This document shows, one piece after another, positions 12,834-22,500 of a DNA stretch of 64,000 nucleotides. The stretch is taken from NCBI GenBank assembly GCA_025998955.1, contig AP024676.1, positions 1,054,001 through 1,118,000 of the forward strand, in the 5' to 3' direction. The notes beneath the pieces are model-generated. The model saw only the letters and a list, made by a program, of their open reading frames with translations, ran no database searches and was not told the origin of the DNA. Position 1 is the first letter of the stretch; every line of letters starts with the position of its first letter. Origin of the DNA: Candidatus Roseilinea sp. (lineage in GTDB: Bacteria > Chloroflexota > Anaerolineae > J036 > Brachytrichaceae). Both the position numbers and the translations under genes were made by a program.

Positions 12834-15536
12834 TCACAAATTCCCGCACCGATAGATAACGCTCGTGCCGGAGCGAAACGCCGGCGCGCAGAGAGACTCA
12901 AATTTGGCCAGCCCTTCCGGCGTGAATCGTCCACGCTCCGTCTCCCCGACGATCACGTACTGCGCACCAAACTCGCGCAGCAGCGCACGCGCCTCGGCGA
13001 GGTCAGTCGTGTTGTAGAGCTGTTCGATCAACGGAAAGCGCCGCGCCTGTTCATCGGTTGTGCCGCGCCATTGGTGCTGATGGCCGCCCCAACCGAGCGC
13101 GGTGGGCAGGCCGGTGAATGTCGAGATGCGCCCTTCGTAGGTGTATGCGCCGAACGCGCTGCGCGGCGGCGCTTCGATGATGAACGGATCGCCGGCGACG
13201 TTGGCGTTCAGCCAGGCGATCAGCTTTGCATCGTCTGGCTCAATCCGCCGTAAGTAAGCCGAGCCGTCCAGCGTCGCCTCGCCGCGAAAGTTGTCCGTGC
13301 GCGCCGGGATAGCCATCGCCGGGTAGATCAGCCCGAGCGCGACAAAGACGAGCGCGAGGCTGCCAACGGCCCTGGCCGCAAGGCCATGCGCAGTGATCAA
13401 GCTCATGATCGCGAATCCGCCTGCCACCGACCATAGCGTCCAGGCCTGATAGTAGAACTTGAACACCGTGTTCATCCGCGTGCCGAACAAATCGCGCAGG
13501 AACACGAACTCCACGCTGAGGGTGAGCAACGCGCCGGCACCGAAGAGCAGCAGGATAAAAGGCGCAAGTGGGGTAGGGGCGGTGAGTGCATCTTGTGGCT
13601 GTGATGCTGATTTTGGCCCGCCTTGAGAGCCGTGAGATAGGATGATCGCGGCGCATGCGGCGATGCCTCCGCCCAGCACCAGCGCCGTCCATGGGTTAGT
13701 CACGCGCTGGAGTAGCCGCTGTGTGACTTGCTCGCGCGACATGCCCATCACGTCACCGGCAGCGCCCAGCTCTTGCGCCAGGGCACGGCCCTCCGGCGAG
13801 GCCAGCCCGGCTGCCAGCGCTACGACTAGGCCGGCGAGGATGATCGTCGCTGTCAGGCCGGCAGAGCGACCGACGATGACCCGCGCCGGCAGGCGCAGTG
13901 TGTTGGCTACGAGACCGATGAAGCCTGCGCCGGCGATCAAAAAGGGCGCGTAGATCAGGAAGAAATGCACGAAGCGCGTGCCGTTGAACAAGTTGACTCC
14001 GATGCCGCGCGCCTGCGAGGCGAACGTCACGTGCCAGGGCAGGTAGAGCAAGTAACCCAGCGCCATCACGCCGGCGCCGCGCAGGAGTGCCGGCAGCAGC
14101 GGCTCACGCCGTAACCATCGTCCGATTAGTGATGCGGCGATGAAAATCGCGCCGTAGATCGGGAAGTCCCAAGTGTTCATGAATGCCAGGCCGCCGAAGA
14201 TGATGGCCGGCAGGACGACGGAACACGCCATGCGTGATACGGACAGATGGCGTATTGCGTCTTGCGTCTTGTGTTTCACATCTTGCGTCTTGCGTTCTGC
14301 GTCTTGCGCTTCGTGTTCCCCGTTTTGCGTTTTACGTTTTACGCTTGGCGCGTCGTTTCTGCCCAGAAAGACGTATAGCGCCAGAGTGAGCGCCAGCAGC
14401 GTGAGCGGCAGCGCCATCACGTGTGGGTGATTGTCTCCCAGCACGAAGCTAAAGATGGGGATTTCGGTGATCGTCTCCTGGTATTGGCCGGTCGGCGTCG
14501 TGTCCTTTACCACGCGCGACCAATCCCACCACCAGCCGTAGAACTCGCTCGGCGCCAGGCCGTTGCAGGCATACGTCTGGGTTGCCGTGTCGCGCACGTC
14601 CAACCATTCCCAAAATGACTGCGGCAAGGCGTTGCTGCATTTGAGCGCGCCCATCAGCCCGCCCAGGTTGCCCATCAGCGCCAGCATGAGCGCGGTCAAC
14701 AGACCCGTTAGGAATTGAGAATTGAAAATTGAGAATTGAAAATTGAAAGTGAGGAAGGATAACTTCCGAACACCGACTCCCAACTCCCAAAACTCCGATC
14801 CCTGACCCCTGGCCCCAGCCCCCTGGCCCCAAAGGTTGTATCCGATGCTGACCCCGCCGGCCACGGTGAGCGCGAAGATCATCGCCCCGCCGAGGTTGAA
14901 GCCTACGGCCGGCGCGACGCCGCTCAATAAGATCAGCATGGCGAAGATGATGTAGCCGAAGTAGTAGTAGCTGATGCTGAAGCCGGATAACCAGGCGTCG
15001 TTCGGCGGGAAGGCCGGGCTGCGCAGGATGGCGTTGATCATCATGGACTCCATGAACTTCTCGCCGCCCGCGCTCATGATGTCCGGGCTGTAGGCGCGCA
15101 CGATGACCCAGCCCGCGAAGGCCAGCGCGAAGAGCGCCTCGGTGACGATGACGAAGGACGGAATACGGAATACGAAGGACGAGAGACGCAAGACGCAAGA
15201 CGCTGAGGTTTGTTCCGCGTCTTGCGTCTTGCGTCCTGCATCATCCGTCTTGCGTCCGGCGTCCTGTGTGTGTCGTTTTGCATTGTGTGCCTCATAGCAC
15301 AGCCACAGACCGATGCCCCACACAACCGCCAACGCCAACAGCGCTGCGCCGGCGTGGTTCAACGAGAAGCCCAGCGTGATTGCTGCCCAATACGCAAAGC
15401 CGCCGAGCGCCAGGCCAAGCGTTTTGCCGACGCCGTAGCCTTGGTCGGGCAAGCGCCCCAGCCAGCGCGACGCGATCAACCAGCCGCCGAACGCGAAGGC
15501 TTGCACCCACAGGTACCACAACAGGGCATCGCGCAT
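12834..15536 (-). CDS. Chlor_Arch_YYY/DUF2298 large membrane protein
   Basis: About 900 residues with many transmembrane segments. The family signature is present: [32 protein letters not shown], and [16 protein letters not shown] near the C-terminal third, followed by a soluble tail. DUF2298 proteins are suspected glycosyltransferases of the GT-C type in Chloroflexi and archaea; function is not established. Three low-complexity inserts break the conserved sequence at about residues 83-129, 234-276 and 395-429, each encoded by a short-word repeat tract. Start 15536 is preferred because it follows the thrC stop by one base (TGACATG); an in-frame ATG at 15557 would add seven residues. Confidence 0.85.
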   Translation of the reverse strand: MRDALLWYLWVQAFAFGGWLIASRWLGRLPDQGYGVGKTLGLALGGFAYWAAITLGFSLNHAGAALLALAVVWGIGLWLCYEAHNAKRHTQDAGRKTDDAGRKTQDAEQTSASCVLRLSSFVFRIPSFVIVTEALFALAFAGWVIVRAYSPDIMSAGGEKFMESMMINAILRSPAFPPNDAWLSGFSISYYYFGYIIFAMLILLSGVAPAVGFNLGGAMIFALTVAGGVSIGYNLWGQGAGARGQGSEFWELGVGVRKLSFLTFNFQFSIFNSQFLTGLLTALMLALMGNLGGLMGALKCSNALPQSFWEWLDVRDTATQTYACNGLAPSEFYGWWWDWSRVVKDTTPTGQYQETITEIPIFSFVLGDNHPHVMALPLTLLALTLALYVFLGRNDAPSVKRKTQNGEHEAQDAERKTQDVKHKTQDAIRHLSVSRMACSVVLPAIIFGGLAFMNTWDFPIYGAIFIAASLIGRWLRREPLLPALLRGAGVMALGYLLYLPWHVTFASQARGIGVNLFNGTRFVHFFLIYAPFLIAGAGFIGLVANTLRLPARVIVGRSAGLTATIILAGLVVALAAGLASPEGRALAQELGAAGDVMGMSREQVTQRLLQRVTNPWTALVLGGGIAACAAIILSHGSQGGPKSASQPQDALTAPTPLAPFILLLFGAGALLTLSVEFVFLRDLFGTRMNTVFKFYYQAWTLWSVAGGFAIMSLITAHGLAARAVGSLALVFVALGLIYPAMAIPARTDNFRGEATLDGSAYLRRIEPDDAKLIAWLNANVAGDPFIIEAPPRSAFGAYTYEGRISTFTGLPTALGWGGHQHQWRGTTDEQARRFPLIEQLYNTTDLAEARALLREFGAQYVIVGETERGRFTPEGLAKFESLCAPAFRSGTSVIYRCGNL
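14250..14352. repeat. Short-word repeat tract (GCGTCTTGCGTCTT type) inside the DUF2298 gene
   Basis: About 100 bp built from variants of GCGTCTT and CGTTTTA on the plus strand. It keeps the reading frame and encodes a hydrophilic run rich in Lys, Gln, Asp and Thr ([12 protein letters not shown] type). The same words form one arm of the tract at 15150-15290. Confidence 0.8.
14710..14838. repeat. Composite word tract: AT-rich half plus G/C-rich half, inside the DUF2298 gene
   Basis: On the plus strand, repeats of AATTGAGAATTGAAA run from about 14712 to 14750, then a spacer, then repeats of CTCCCAA, GATCCCTGACC and CCCCTGGCCCCAGC up to 14835. On the coding (minus) strand the order is G-rich words then TTCTCAATTTTCAATT words, the same order as in priA at 31206-31333. 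The encoded peptide ends [13 protein letters not shown]; priA's ends [13 protein letters not shown]. Confidence 0.85.
15150..15290. repeat. Hairpin-forming word tract inside the DUF2298 gene
   Basis: GACGCAAGACGCAAGACGC (15185-15203) and its exact reverse complement (15217-15235) form a 19-bp perfect inverted repeat with a 13-base loop. Flanking words (GGAATACGAAGGACG on one side, CGTCTTGCGTCC on the other) extend the imperfect symmetry. The frame stays open; the peptide is KTQDA-rich followed by a Leu/Ser/Phe-rich stretch. Confidence 0.85.
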
Positions 15537-15537
15537 G

Positions 15538-16794
15538 TCAAGGCCGAATGTCGGCAAGCGATTCTACGCGGATCGGCTTGCCGGCAGCGCGCAGCGCCGA
15601 GCGCACGTCCTTGAAGCCGCTGCCGGTAAGCTGAAGCACGACTTCCTCATCGCCGCCGATCACCCCCAGGTGCCGACCCTTGACCAGGCCGACGTATGCC
15701 GCCGCGCAGGCCGGCTCGACGAACACGCCGGACTTGGTGGCCAGCGCGCGCATGGCATCCAGCATCTCTTCGTCGGTCGCTTCGATGACGACGCCGCCGG
15801 TGTTGCGAATGGCGCGCAGAGCCATCACCCCGTCGCATGGCCGGTCGGTGCCGATGCCGCTGGCGATGGTCTGCGACGGGATCGTCTCGAACCGCTCGCC
15901 GCCCGATTGCCAAGCGCGGTAGAACGACGGCGAGAGCGTCGCCGTGACGCCGATGAAGCGCGGCACGCGCGCGATCCAGCCGAGCACGTGAAGCTCCCAA
16001 AACCCCTTGTGCACGCCGCTGATGATGTTGCCGTCGCCGACCGGCACAATCACGACATCTGGCGCACGAACCCCCGTCCCCTCTGTCCCCCTGTCCCCCA
16101 GCAGCGCAAGCTGCTCCGCAATCTCGAAGCCGGCGGTCTTCTTGCCCTCGCGCGTGTAAGGGTTCACGCCGGTGCTGCGGTTGTACCAGCCAAACTCGCG
16201 GCAGGCTGCCTCGGCCAGCGCGACCGCGTCGTTGTACGACCCGCGCACCGTATATACCTGCGCCCCGTGGATCAAGATGCCGGCTAACTTGGCCTCCGGC
16301 GTGCTCTCCGGCACGAAGATCACGGCCTGCAGGTCGGTGCCGGCGCACAGCGCGGCCAGCGCCGCGGCAGCGTTGCCGGTGGAAGCGACACAGATCGTCT
16401 TGACGCCCATTTCCATCGCGCGCGCGATGACCATCGCGCTGGCGCGGTCTTTGAACGATGAGCTGGGCAAGCGCGAATCGTCTTTCATCCACACGGCGCG
16501 TATGCCCAGCTCGCGCTCGATCACCGGCGCGCGGTACAGCGGCGACCCGCCGAGCGAGGCAAGTAGCGTATGCGGCGGCGCCGGAGGGACGACGGGCAAG
16601 AGTGGAGCGTAGCGCCAGATCGAGCGATCGGGGTTGTGCGTGATGGCGCGCGGATCGAGATGCCGCGCCAGGTGCGCATAGTCGTAAATTGCGTCTAGGT
16701 TGCCGTTATCTTTTGGGCAGGTATAGGTGACTTCGTCGGGAGCGTGCGTTGCGCCGCAAAGTGAGCACCGAAGTCCGATGAGGTGGGGGTTCAT
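15538..16794 (-). CDS. thrC: Threonine synthase
   Basis: 418 residues, PLP-dependent fold type II. The N-terminus carries a rubredoxin-like zinc ribbon (CSLCGATHAPDE with TCPKDNG), as in many ThrC. The PLP lysine is in SSSFKDRAS, the phosphate-binding loop in ASTGNAAAALAA, and GDGNIISGVHKG is also typical. It converts O-phosphohomoserine to threonine. A Gly-rich stretch at about 231-243 (GDRGTEGTGVRAP) is encoded by a C-rich word tract. On the minus strand TAATCT ends 9 bp before the ATG at 16794 and could be a -10 box; no ribosome site is seen. It heads the thrC-DUF2298-esterase unit. Confidence 0.93.
   Translation of the reverse strand: MNPHLIGLRCSLCGATHAPDEVTYTCPKDNGNLDAIYDYAHLARHLDPRAITHNPDRSIWRYAPLLPVVPPAPPHTLLASLGGSPLYRAPVIERELGIRAVWMKDDSRLPSSSFKDRASAMVIARAMEMGVKTICVASTGNAAAALAALCAGTDLQAVIFVPESTPEAKLAGILIHGAQVYTVRGSYNDAVALAEAACREFGWYNRSTGVNPYTREGKKTAGFEIAEQLALLGDRGTEGTGVRAPDVVIVPVGDGNIISGVHKGFWELHVLGWIARVPRFIGVTATLSPSFYRAWQSGGERFETIPSQTIASGIGTDRPCDGVMALRAIRNTGGVVIEATDEEMLDAMRALATKSGVFVEPACAAAYVGLVKGRHLGVIGGDEEVVLQLTGSGFKDVRSALRAAGKPIRVESLADIRP
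16067..16102. repeat. C-rich word tract inside thrC
   Basis: CCCCCGTCCCCTCTGTCCCC is followed by CTGTCCCCCAG on the plus strand. It encodes the extra loop GDRGTEGTGVRAP between the conserved EIAEQLALL and VVIVPVGDGN segments of threonine synthase. Confidence 0.55.
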
Positions 16795-16900
16795 GCTGGT
16801 TTGAGATTAGAGCGTGGAAATGAGCGATTTTGCGATTTGCAGATTACCGTTTACGATTGGCTGCAAACGAAATTCCAAGAATCACGAGTCCGTCCCTAGT
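16795..16900. promoter_or_regulatory. Divergent intergenic region thrC / GH4 gene
   Basis: 106 bp between divergent starts. AGATTA at 16804-16809 is TAATCT on the minus strand, a possible -10 box for thrC. The rest is a word-like stretch (GCGATTTTGCGATTTGCAGATT, 16830-16851 region) resembling the short-word tracts elsewhere. No clear plus-strand promoter or ribosome site for the GH4 gene is visible. Confidence 0.35.
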
Positions 16901-18202
16901 ATGCCAAAGATTACTTTGATCGGCGCCGGCAGCACGGTGTTTGCCAAGAATCTGCTCGGCGACATCCTAAGCTTCCCCGAATTGGCCGACGCGCACATCA
17001 GTTTGTTCGACATTGACCCGGAGCGTTTGCGCACTTCGGAGATCGTGGCCCGTAAAGTGGCCGAAAAGCTGGGCGCAAAGCCGAAGATCGAAGCAACTCA
17101 AGATCGGCGCTGCGCCCTCGACGGCGCGGACTACGCCATCAGCATGTTCCAGATCGGCGGCTACAAACCGAGCACGGTGATTGACTTCGAGGTGCCTAAG
17201 AAGTATGGCCTGCGCCAGACGATCGCCGACACGTTGGGCGTCGGTGGGATCATGCGCGCGTTGCGCACCATCCCGGTCTTCCTCGACATCTGCCGCGAGA
17301 TGGAATCGCTGTGCCCGCACGTGACCTTCCTGCAATACGTCAACCCGATGGCGATGAACTGTTGGGCCATCAGCCGGGCGACAAAGATCAAGACGGTCGG
17401 CCTGTGCCACAGCGTGCAGGGCACCGCCGAACAATTGGCTTGGGACATCGGCGTGCCGATCGAGGAGATCAACTATGTGTGCGCCGGCATCAACCACATG
17501 GCCTTCTATCTGAAGTTCGAGCGCAACGGCGAAGACCTCTACCCGCGCATCCGCGAGGTGCTGGAGGCGGGCAAGCAGCCGACGTGGAACTTGGTGCGCT
17601 ACGAAGTGTTCAAGCACTTCGGCTATTTCGTCACCGAGTCCAGCGAGCACTTCAGCGAATATGTGCCGTGGTTCATCAAGCGCGACCGGCCGGACCTGAT
17701 AGACCGGTTCAACATTCCCCTCGACGAATACATCCGCCGGTGCGAGGCGCAGATCGCCGGTTGGCAGGCCATGCGCGCCCGGTTGGAGGGCGGCGAGGAC
17801 ATCGAGGTGCGCCGCAGCCACGAATACGGCTCGCTCATCATCCACAGCATGGAGACCGGCCAGCCGCGCGTGATCTACGGCAACGTGCCGAACGAGGGTC
17901 TGATTGACAACTTGCCACAAGGCTGCTGTGTGGAGGTGCCGGTGCTGGTGGATAAGAACGGCCTACAGCCGACCAAGATCGGCAGGCTGCCGCCGCAGCT
18001 CGCCGCGCTGATGCGCACCAACATCAACGTGCAGGAGCTGACCGTCGAGGCGGCGCTCACCGGCCAGCGCGATTACATCTATCAGGCCGCCTACCTTGAC
18101 CCGCACACGGCTGCCGAGTTGGATCTGAACCAGATTCGCGCGCTGATGGATGATCTGATCGCTGCGCACGCAGCGACCGGCCTATTGCCGCACTTCAACT
18201 GA
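16901..18202 (+). CDS. Family 4 glycoside hydrolase, alpha-galactosidase (MelA-like)
   Basis: 433 residues. The NAD-binding N-terminus KITLIGAGSTVFAKN, the middle motifs QYVNPMAMNCWA and GLCHSVQGTAEQLA (metal-binding Cys-His region) and CAGINHMAFYLKF (His) mark GH4. GH4 enzymes hydrolyse glycosides by a redox mechanism needing NAD+ and Mn2+. The AMNCW/LCHS context fits the alpha-galactosidase or alpha-glucuronidase subgroup rather than 6-phospho-glucosidases. Start ATG 16901 is chosen because the 29 extra codons of the longer frame are repeat-derived and precede the conserved strand. It runs convergent with, and overlaps by 8 bp, the next minus-strand gene. Confidence 0.88.
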   Translation: MPKITLIGAGSTVFAKNLLGDILSFPELADAHISLFDIDPERLRTSEIVARKVAEKLGAKPKIEATQDRRCALDGADYAISMFQIGGYKPSTVIDFEVPKKYGLRQTIADTLGVGGIMRALRTIPVFLDICREMESLCPHVTFLQYVNPMAMNCWAISRATKIKTVGLCHSVQGTAEQLAWDIGVPIEEINYVCAGINHMAFYLKFERNGEDLYPRIREVLEAGKQPTWNLVRYEVFKHFGYFVTESSEHFSEYVPWFIKRDRPDLIDRFNIPLDEYIRRCEAQIAGWQAMRARLEGGEDIEVRRSHEYGSLIIHSMETGQPRVIYGNVPNEGLIDNLPQGCCVEVPVLVDKNGLQPTKIGRLPPQLAALMRTNINVQELTVEAALTGQRDYIYQAAYLDPHTAAELDLNQIRALMDDLIAAHAATGLLPHFN

Positions 18203-18938
18203 CGCTCCGCGCTTCGGCTCGCCGCAGCTCCTCGATTACGTCGCGGATGAACTGCCACAGGGCAGGCAAGACAAGGAGCTGCGCGCCGGGCGTCGCCAGC
18301 CGCAGGACGATCCTGGCCGCGCTCGCGCCGATCATGCTCATTAGCCGGATCAGCAGGGCGCGGCGCGCCAGCGCTATGCGCACGTTGCGTTCGTGCAGCC
18401 GGGCCTGGGCTGCCGTTGTACCGTCGCGCCACAGCGATTGGAAATCGCCGGTCCAACTGACGAAGGTGCGCGCGATCAGCGCGCCGTCGGACGCAGTTTC
18501 AATCACCGCGTAGTGCGAGACGAGTTCGCGCACGCGCCGGACGAACGCATCGAATTCTGCCCATGCGCCCTGCAGCGGGTCGAGCCAGCCTTTGGCTTGC
18601 GGCATACCGATGCGGTCGAGCGTCGCTGCCAGCACTGCCTCGGGCGATTGTGGTTGCTCCGGAAGTGATTTTGCCTGCGCCGATTGTCCAGGCGTCCACG
18701 CCTCGATGAAGTCGCTCAGCCGCCGGAGCGCCTTCTGGATGTTCTGCTGGTCGCGTCGCAGCGCTTCGTCTTGCCGTTGCAGGGCTGAACGTGCGGCGCG
18801 CGTGTCGGACTGGATTTCCCAGCGCCAAACCGCGCCGATTGCAGGCGCCTCGGCTGTGCGGCCGCTTTCGCCTGCTGCATCGGTCGTCCATGTGCCGAAC
18901 AGTTCCTGGCCGAGCATGGCGTCGGTTGAATGCTTCAA
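18195..18938 (-). CDS. Hypothetical protein, 247 residues
   Basis: No family recognised. The N-terminal half is hydrophilic with a likely coiled coil (RQDEALRRDQQNIQKALRRL, about 54-73). The C-terminal third is amphipathic or hydrophobic (ALLIRLMSMIGASAARIVL and TPGAQLLVLPALWQFIRDVI), suggesting membrane or hydrophobic-surface association. The frame opens with TTG at 18938; an ATG at 18917 is equally possible. It follows the 184-residue gene by 37 bp and is probably the last gene of that envelope unit. Confidence 0.6.
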   Translation of the reverse strand: MKHSTDAMLGQELFGTWTTDAAGESGRTAEAPAIGAVWRWEIQSDTRAARSALQRQDEALRRDQQNIQKALRRLSDFIEAWTPGQSAQAKSLPEQPQSPEAVLAATLDRIGMPQAKGWLDPLQGAWAEFDAFVRRVRELVSHYAVIETASDGALIARTFVSWTGDFQSLWRDGTTAAQARLHERNVRIALARRALLIRLMSMIGASAARIVLRLATPGAQLLVLPALWQFIRDVIEELRRAEARSVS

Positions 18939-18975
18939 AGCGGTGCGACGTTTCGCAGGACGAGGTGAGCTGGGG

Positions 18976-19530
18976 CTACGGCCTGCTGAACAGCGCGATC
19001 AGCCGCGTCGCCATCTCGGCCATCGAGCCGATGAACTGAGCGCGCGTGGCTTGCGCCTCCCTCACCATCGAAACGTGCGCTGCCCACAGCGTCTCGTCCA
19101 GCGTCTCATCCTTCTCCGGCACGACGATCTGCATGTCACCGTCCAAGTTGATGCGCGTGAGGGCGCGCAGCTTGACCGGCCCGCTGAACTCGCGCGAAGC
19201 GAAATCGTAGCGCACCTGGCTCATATCGCCGGTGCCCAAGGTACGCACCTCCAGGCTGCTCAGGTTGTCGGCAGCCTGGCTGAGCGAGTCGGTGAGTTGC
19301 CGAATGAATGACTTGAGCGCGTCGCCGAGCGTCTGGCCGGATAGCAGGTCCTTCTTGGCCGCCGCCTCAAGGCCCAGCGCCGCCAGGCTGCTCGAAGGCA
19401 ATACCATGGCCCGCAGCTCGTCCATCGCCGAGTTGGCCTCGAACTGGGATGGCGCGGATGGCGACTTGGCGACGGCGTCGTCGTTCGCCGATTCGAAGTG
19501 CGAATCGTTGCCGGTCTTTTTGTTACTCAT
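18976..19530 (-). CDS. Hypothetical protein, 184 residues
   Basis: No family recognised; no signal peptide or clear membrane segment apart from a mildly hydrophobic C-terminus (MAEMATRLIALFSRP). The middle contains a polar beta-like region (TGDMSQVRYDFASREFSGPVK then LRALTRINLDGDMQIVVPE). The start is ATG 19530: GGAGGGG lies 8 bp upstream inside the end of the multidomain hydrolase gene, whose stop is only 2 bp before this ATG. The tight coupling suggests a partner of that enzyme. Confidence 0.65.
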   Translation of the reverse strand: MSNKKTGNDSHFESANDDAVAKSPSAPSQFEANSAMDELRAMVLPSSSLAALGLEAAAKKDLLSGQTLGDALKSFIRQLTDSLSQAADNLSSLEVRTLGTGDMSQVRYDFASREFSGPVKLRALTRINLDGDMQIVVPEKDETLDETLWAAHVSMVREAQATRAQFIGSMAEMATRLIALFSRP

Positions 19531-19532
19531 CG

Positions 19533-22500
19533 TTAACCCCTCCATCGGTGATCGGTTGTCCTGATCGTCGCACGAATGTCATTCTGCACGCCAGGCTTAT
19601 CCACGATGCTGTAGATGTCGTCGCGCGACCAACGATATAGTAGCAGACATTGAATTTGCTGGGCGTGCGGCTGGTGGTTGTATCGCGCGATCTCGGCATA
19701 GGCGGCCTGTACCCAGCCGTTCTCGCCTCCGCTCCAAGGCTGTGCGCCGTGCGGGTTGGTCTCGGTGATGTAGACCGGCTTAAAGCGATGCCGTGGCGGG
19801 ATCACGTCGAGCAGCGTTGTATAAGCGCGGAAATGATAGTACTGCCAGCGTAGCGGGTCGTTCTCGAACCGGTCGAGCGACGTGACCAATTCAGGCGTGT
19901 AACCGTGCGTGTAACAGTGTAGAGCGATCCCGTCGAGGTCGGTGATCGCAGCCAGCATCTGCTCGAAGTACTCGAGACAGCTCTGCCGCGGCCCTTGGAA
20001 TGGGTCAATCGCGCCGGGCACGACGATTGCCCGCGGTTGCACGCTCTTGATCGCCGCGCGCACCTTGTTGAAACAAGCAGCGTAGCGCTCCGGCGTGATG
20101 GCGTCGGCCGGGTTGTTCCCCGGATTCCACGGGTCCTGGTTCGGCCACTCACGTGGGTTGTTCATCTCGTTGCCGATCACCCAGATCAGGTTGCCGCGCG
20201 AGTTCAACACCCAACGGCGGCACTGATCAGCGAAGGCGTCGTAGTGCTCCGGCGTGGGGATCGTGCCGCTGCCGCCGTAGTCGTTGTTCAGCCGGGCGAT
20301 CACCCCGTAGCCGCTGCGCGACCAGTCTTCGTAGTTGTAGCCCTCGCCGGTCACGACGCGATGGGTGACCAGCACCCAGCCGGTCTTGCCGCTGCCGGCG
20401 AACAGATCGCGGTCGAACGGGTCGTGCAGGCCGTAATTCCAGGCGCAAATGCCGAAGGGCAACGGCGCGTCTTCGACCTTTACGCGGCGGTCGGCGAAGT
20501 CCGGCGCGCGCACGTGCGACCCGCGCACATAGCCGCGCTTGAACGCAAACGACTCGACTTGCACGAACGCATTTTCGTCCCCGAGGCGATCCCAGTCGCC
20601 GTCGTCGAGCAGGCGTAGCGGTGTGCCGGCCGTCACGCGCCATTCGCTCTTGCTATTGGACGACGGTCGCTCGCGCAGCGGCGCCGTCATGCTGGCCAGG
20701 ACGACGCCCTGCGCGCGCACTTCTGGGCTGGGCGGCAGCGTCGTGGCGAGTGCGACCCACTCCGCCGACACGAAGCCGATCACGCCGTCGAACGTGGAGA
20801 CCGCAAGCCACTCGTCCTTTCGGCCGATCTTGGGCAGCGCCGTGTCCGGTGGTTCGCGCAGCAGCACCAGCGTCCCAAACGTCAGCACCATCTTGGTGTT
20901 GCCGGCCGTGCTGGGTGTATCGCGTAAGCGTAGCCCGGCCGGCGCGATCACCCGCAGCGCGGGGCGCGCGTCCGGCTCGGTGAGCGCAATCAGACCCTCG
21001 TCGAGCGACTTGCTGACGGGTGGCTTGCGCGGCTTGGGTGCGTGGATCAGCGCCGGCTCTAGGTCGCGTGCCCGGACGTAGCCGATTCGCCCGCCGGCGA
21101 GCACCTTGACCCAGCTCGGCCGCGCGGCCTGGCGCGCGCGCAGCTTGCGCTCCAGCGATGCAGCTTCGCCGATTGCTTCGAGCTTCGTCCCGCTTTTGAC
21201 GTAGGCCAGGACCGTGCGTTTGTTCGTCTCATAGATCGCGACGCGCTTGCGGGTCTTCTTGGTGCGCACGAAGATCTGGGTGCGCAGCGGCGGCTGCACG
21301 GCGGTGTCCACATCCAGCTCGCGCGGGCGGCCTCGCTTGACCGGCGCAGGCAGGGATTTCGTCACCGTGACTTCGCGGGCGTGCACATACCAGGCAGCCA
21401 CCCAGCCGCGCGTCCCATCCGGCGCAGCCACGTTCAACCACTGGTTGTACACACCGACCTTTTGCCGCGCCGACTCCGCGGGCTCGAGCAAAGTGAGCAT
21501 CGTGCCCGCCGGCAGGCGCTGCAGGATCTGTGTGCCGATGGCGCTGGGGCGGTCGCGCAACGCCAGGCCGCCGACGGCGTGGATGTCCGGCACATCGTTG
21601 ACGACGATGACGGTCGTTTTCTCTTCCGGCTGGGGCAGGCCATCGGGCGGGCGGAAGTTCGGGTTGTCGTAGAAGGCGCAATAGGTGATGATCTGTGCGG
21701 GCGAGCCGGCAAAGCCGTAGCGTTGCGTGAGCGATGCGCTTTGCTCGGGCGGCCACGGCCACGGGTCGTGGATCAAGTAATCGTTGCCTTGCCGGGCGTA
21801 GATCAGCACCCAGTGGTTCTGAAACCCCGAGCCGGGCGACATGTCCAGCTCGACCACGACCGGTTTGCCGGCGTCCAGCGCGGCGTCAATCTCGGCCATC
21901 GGCGCAGGGACGCGGCGGCACTCGACCAGCTTGTTCAGCTTCAACCCCGGCAGGACACGCGGCACGCCAAACCAGGCGATCAGCGCGCCAAAGAAGCCCT
22001 GATTCGGGCCGAGCGCCTTCAGCTTGTCGTTCAACGTGGCCGGCGTCTCCTGGAAGCCGAAGCCGTTGGCCAGCATGGTTAGGCAGGTGAGCGTGCAACC
22101 GTCCGAGCCGATGGTGCGGCCTTCGTCGGTAAAGCCGAGGAGGATGTCCTTCCAGCGTGGATCGCGCTGCGAGAGCGGTAGGGTGTTGAACATAGCGATA
22201 GGTTCAGCGGTCGTCGGTGCGAATGCGAATCGGCCGTTCACCACGATCAACGCGCGATCGGGGCGATCTTCGCCCGGCGGCGCGTCGTCGTCGAACAAGC
22301 CTAGCCGGTCGAGCAGTGCTGGCCTGAAGATGAAATCCAGCAGGCCGAAATTGCGCTTCGGCACCTGGCGCAGGTAGAGATACTGGAAGATCTCCAGGCC
22401 GGTGTCGTTGGCCGTCACGGGGAAGCGAGTCCACTGCACGCCGGTGGCGGCATCCACGGTGGGGATGCCCGGCTGGACGGTCACTTCGTCGCCGCGCACG

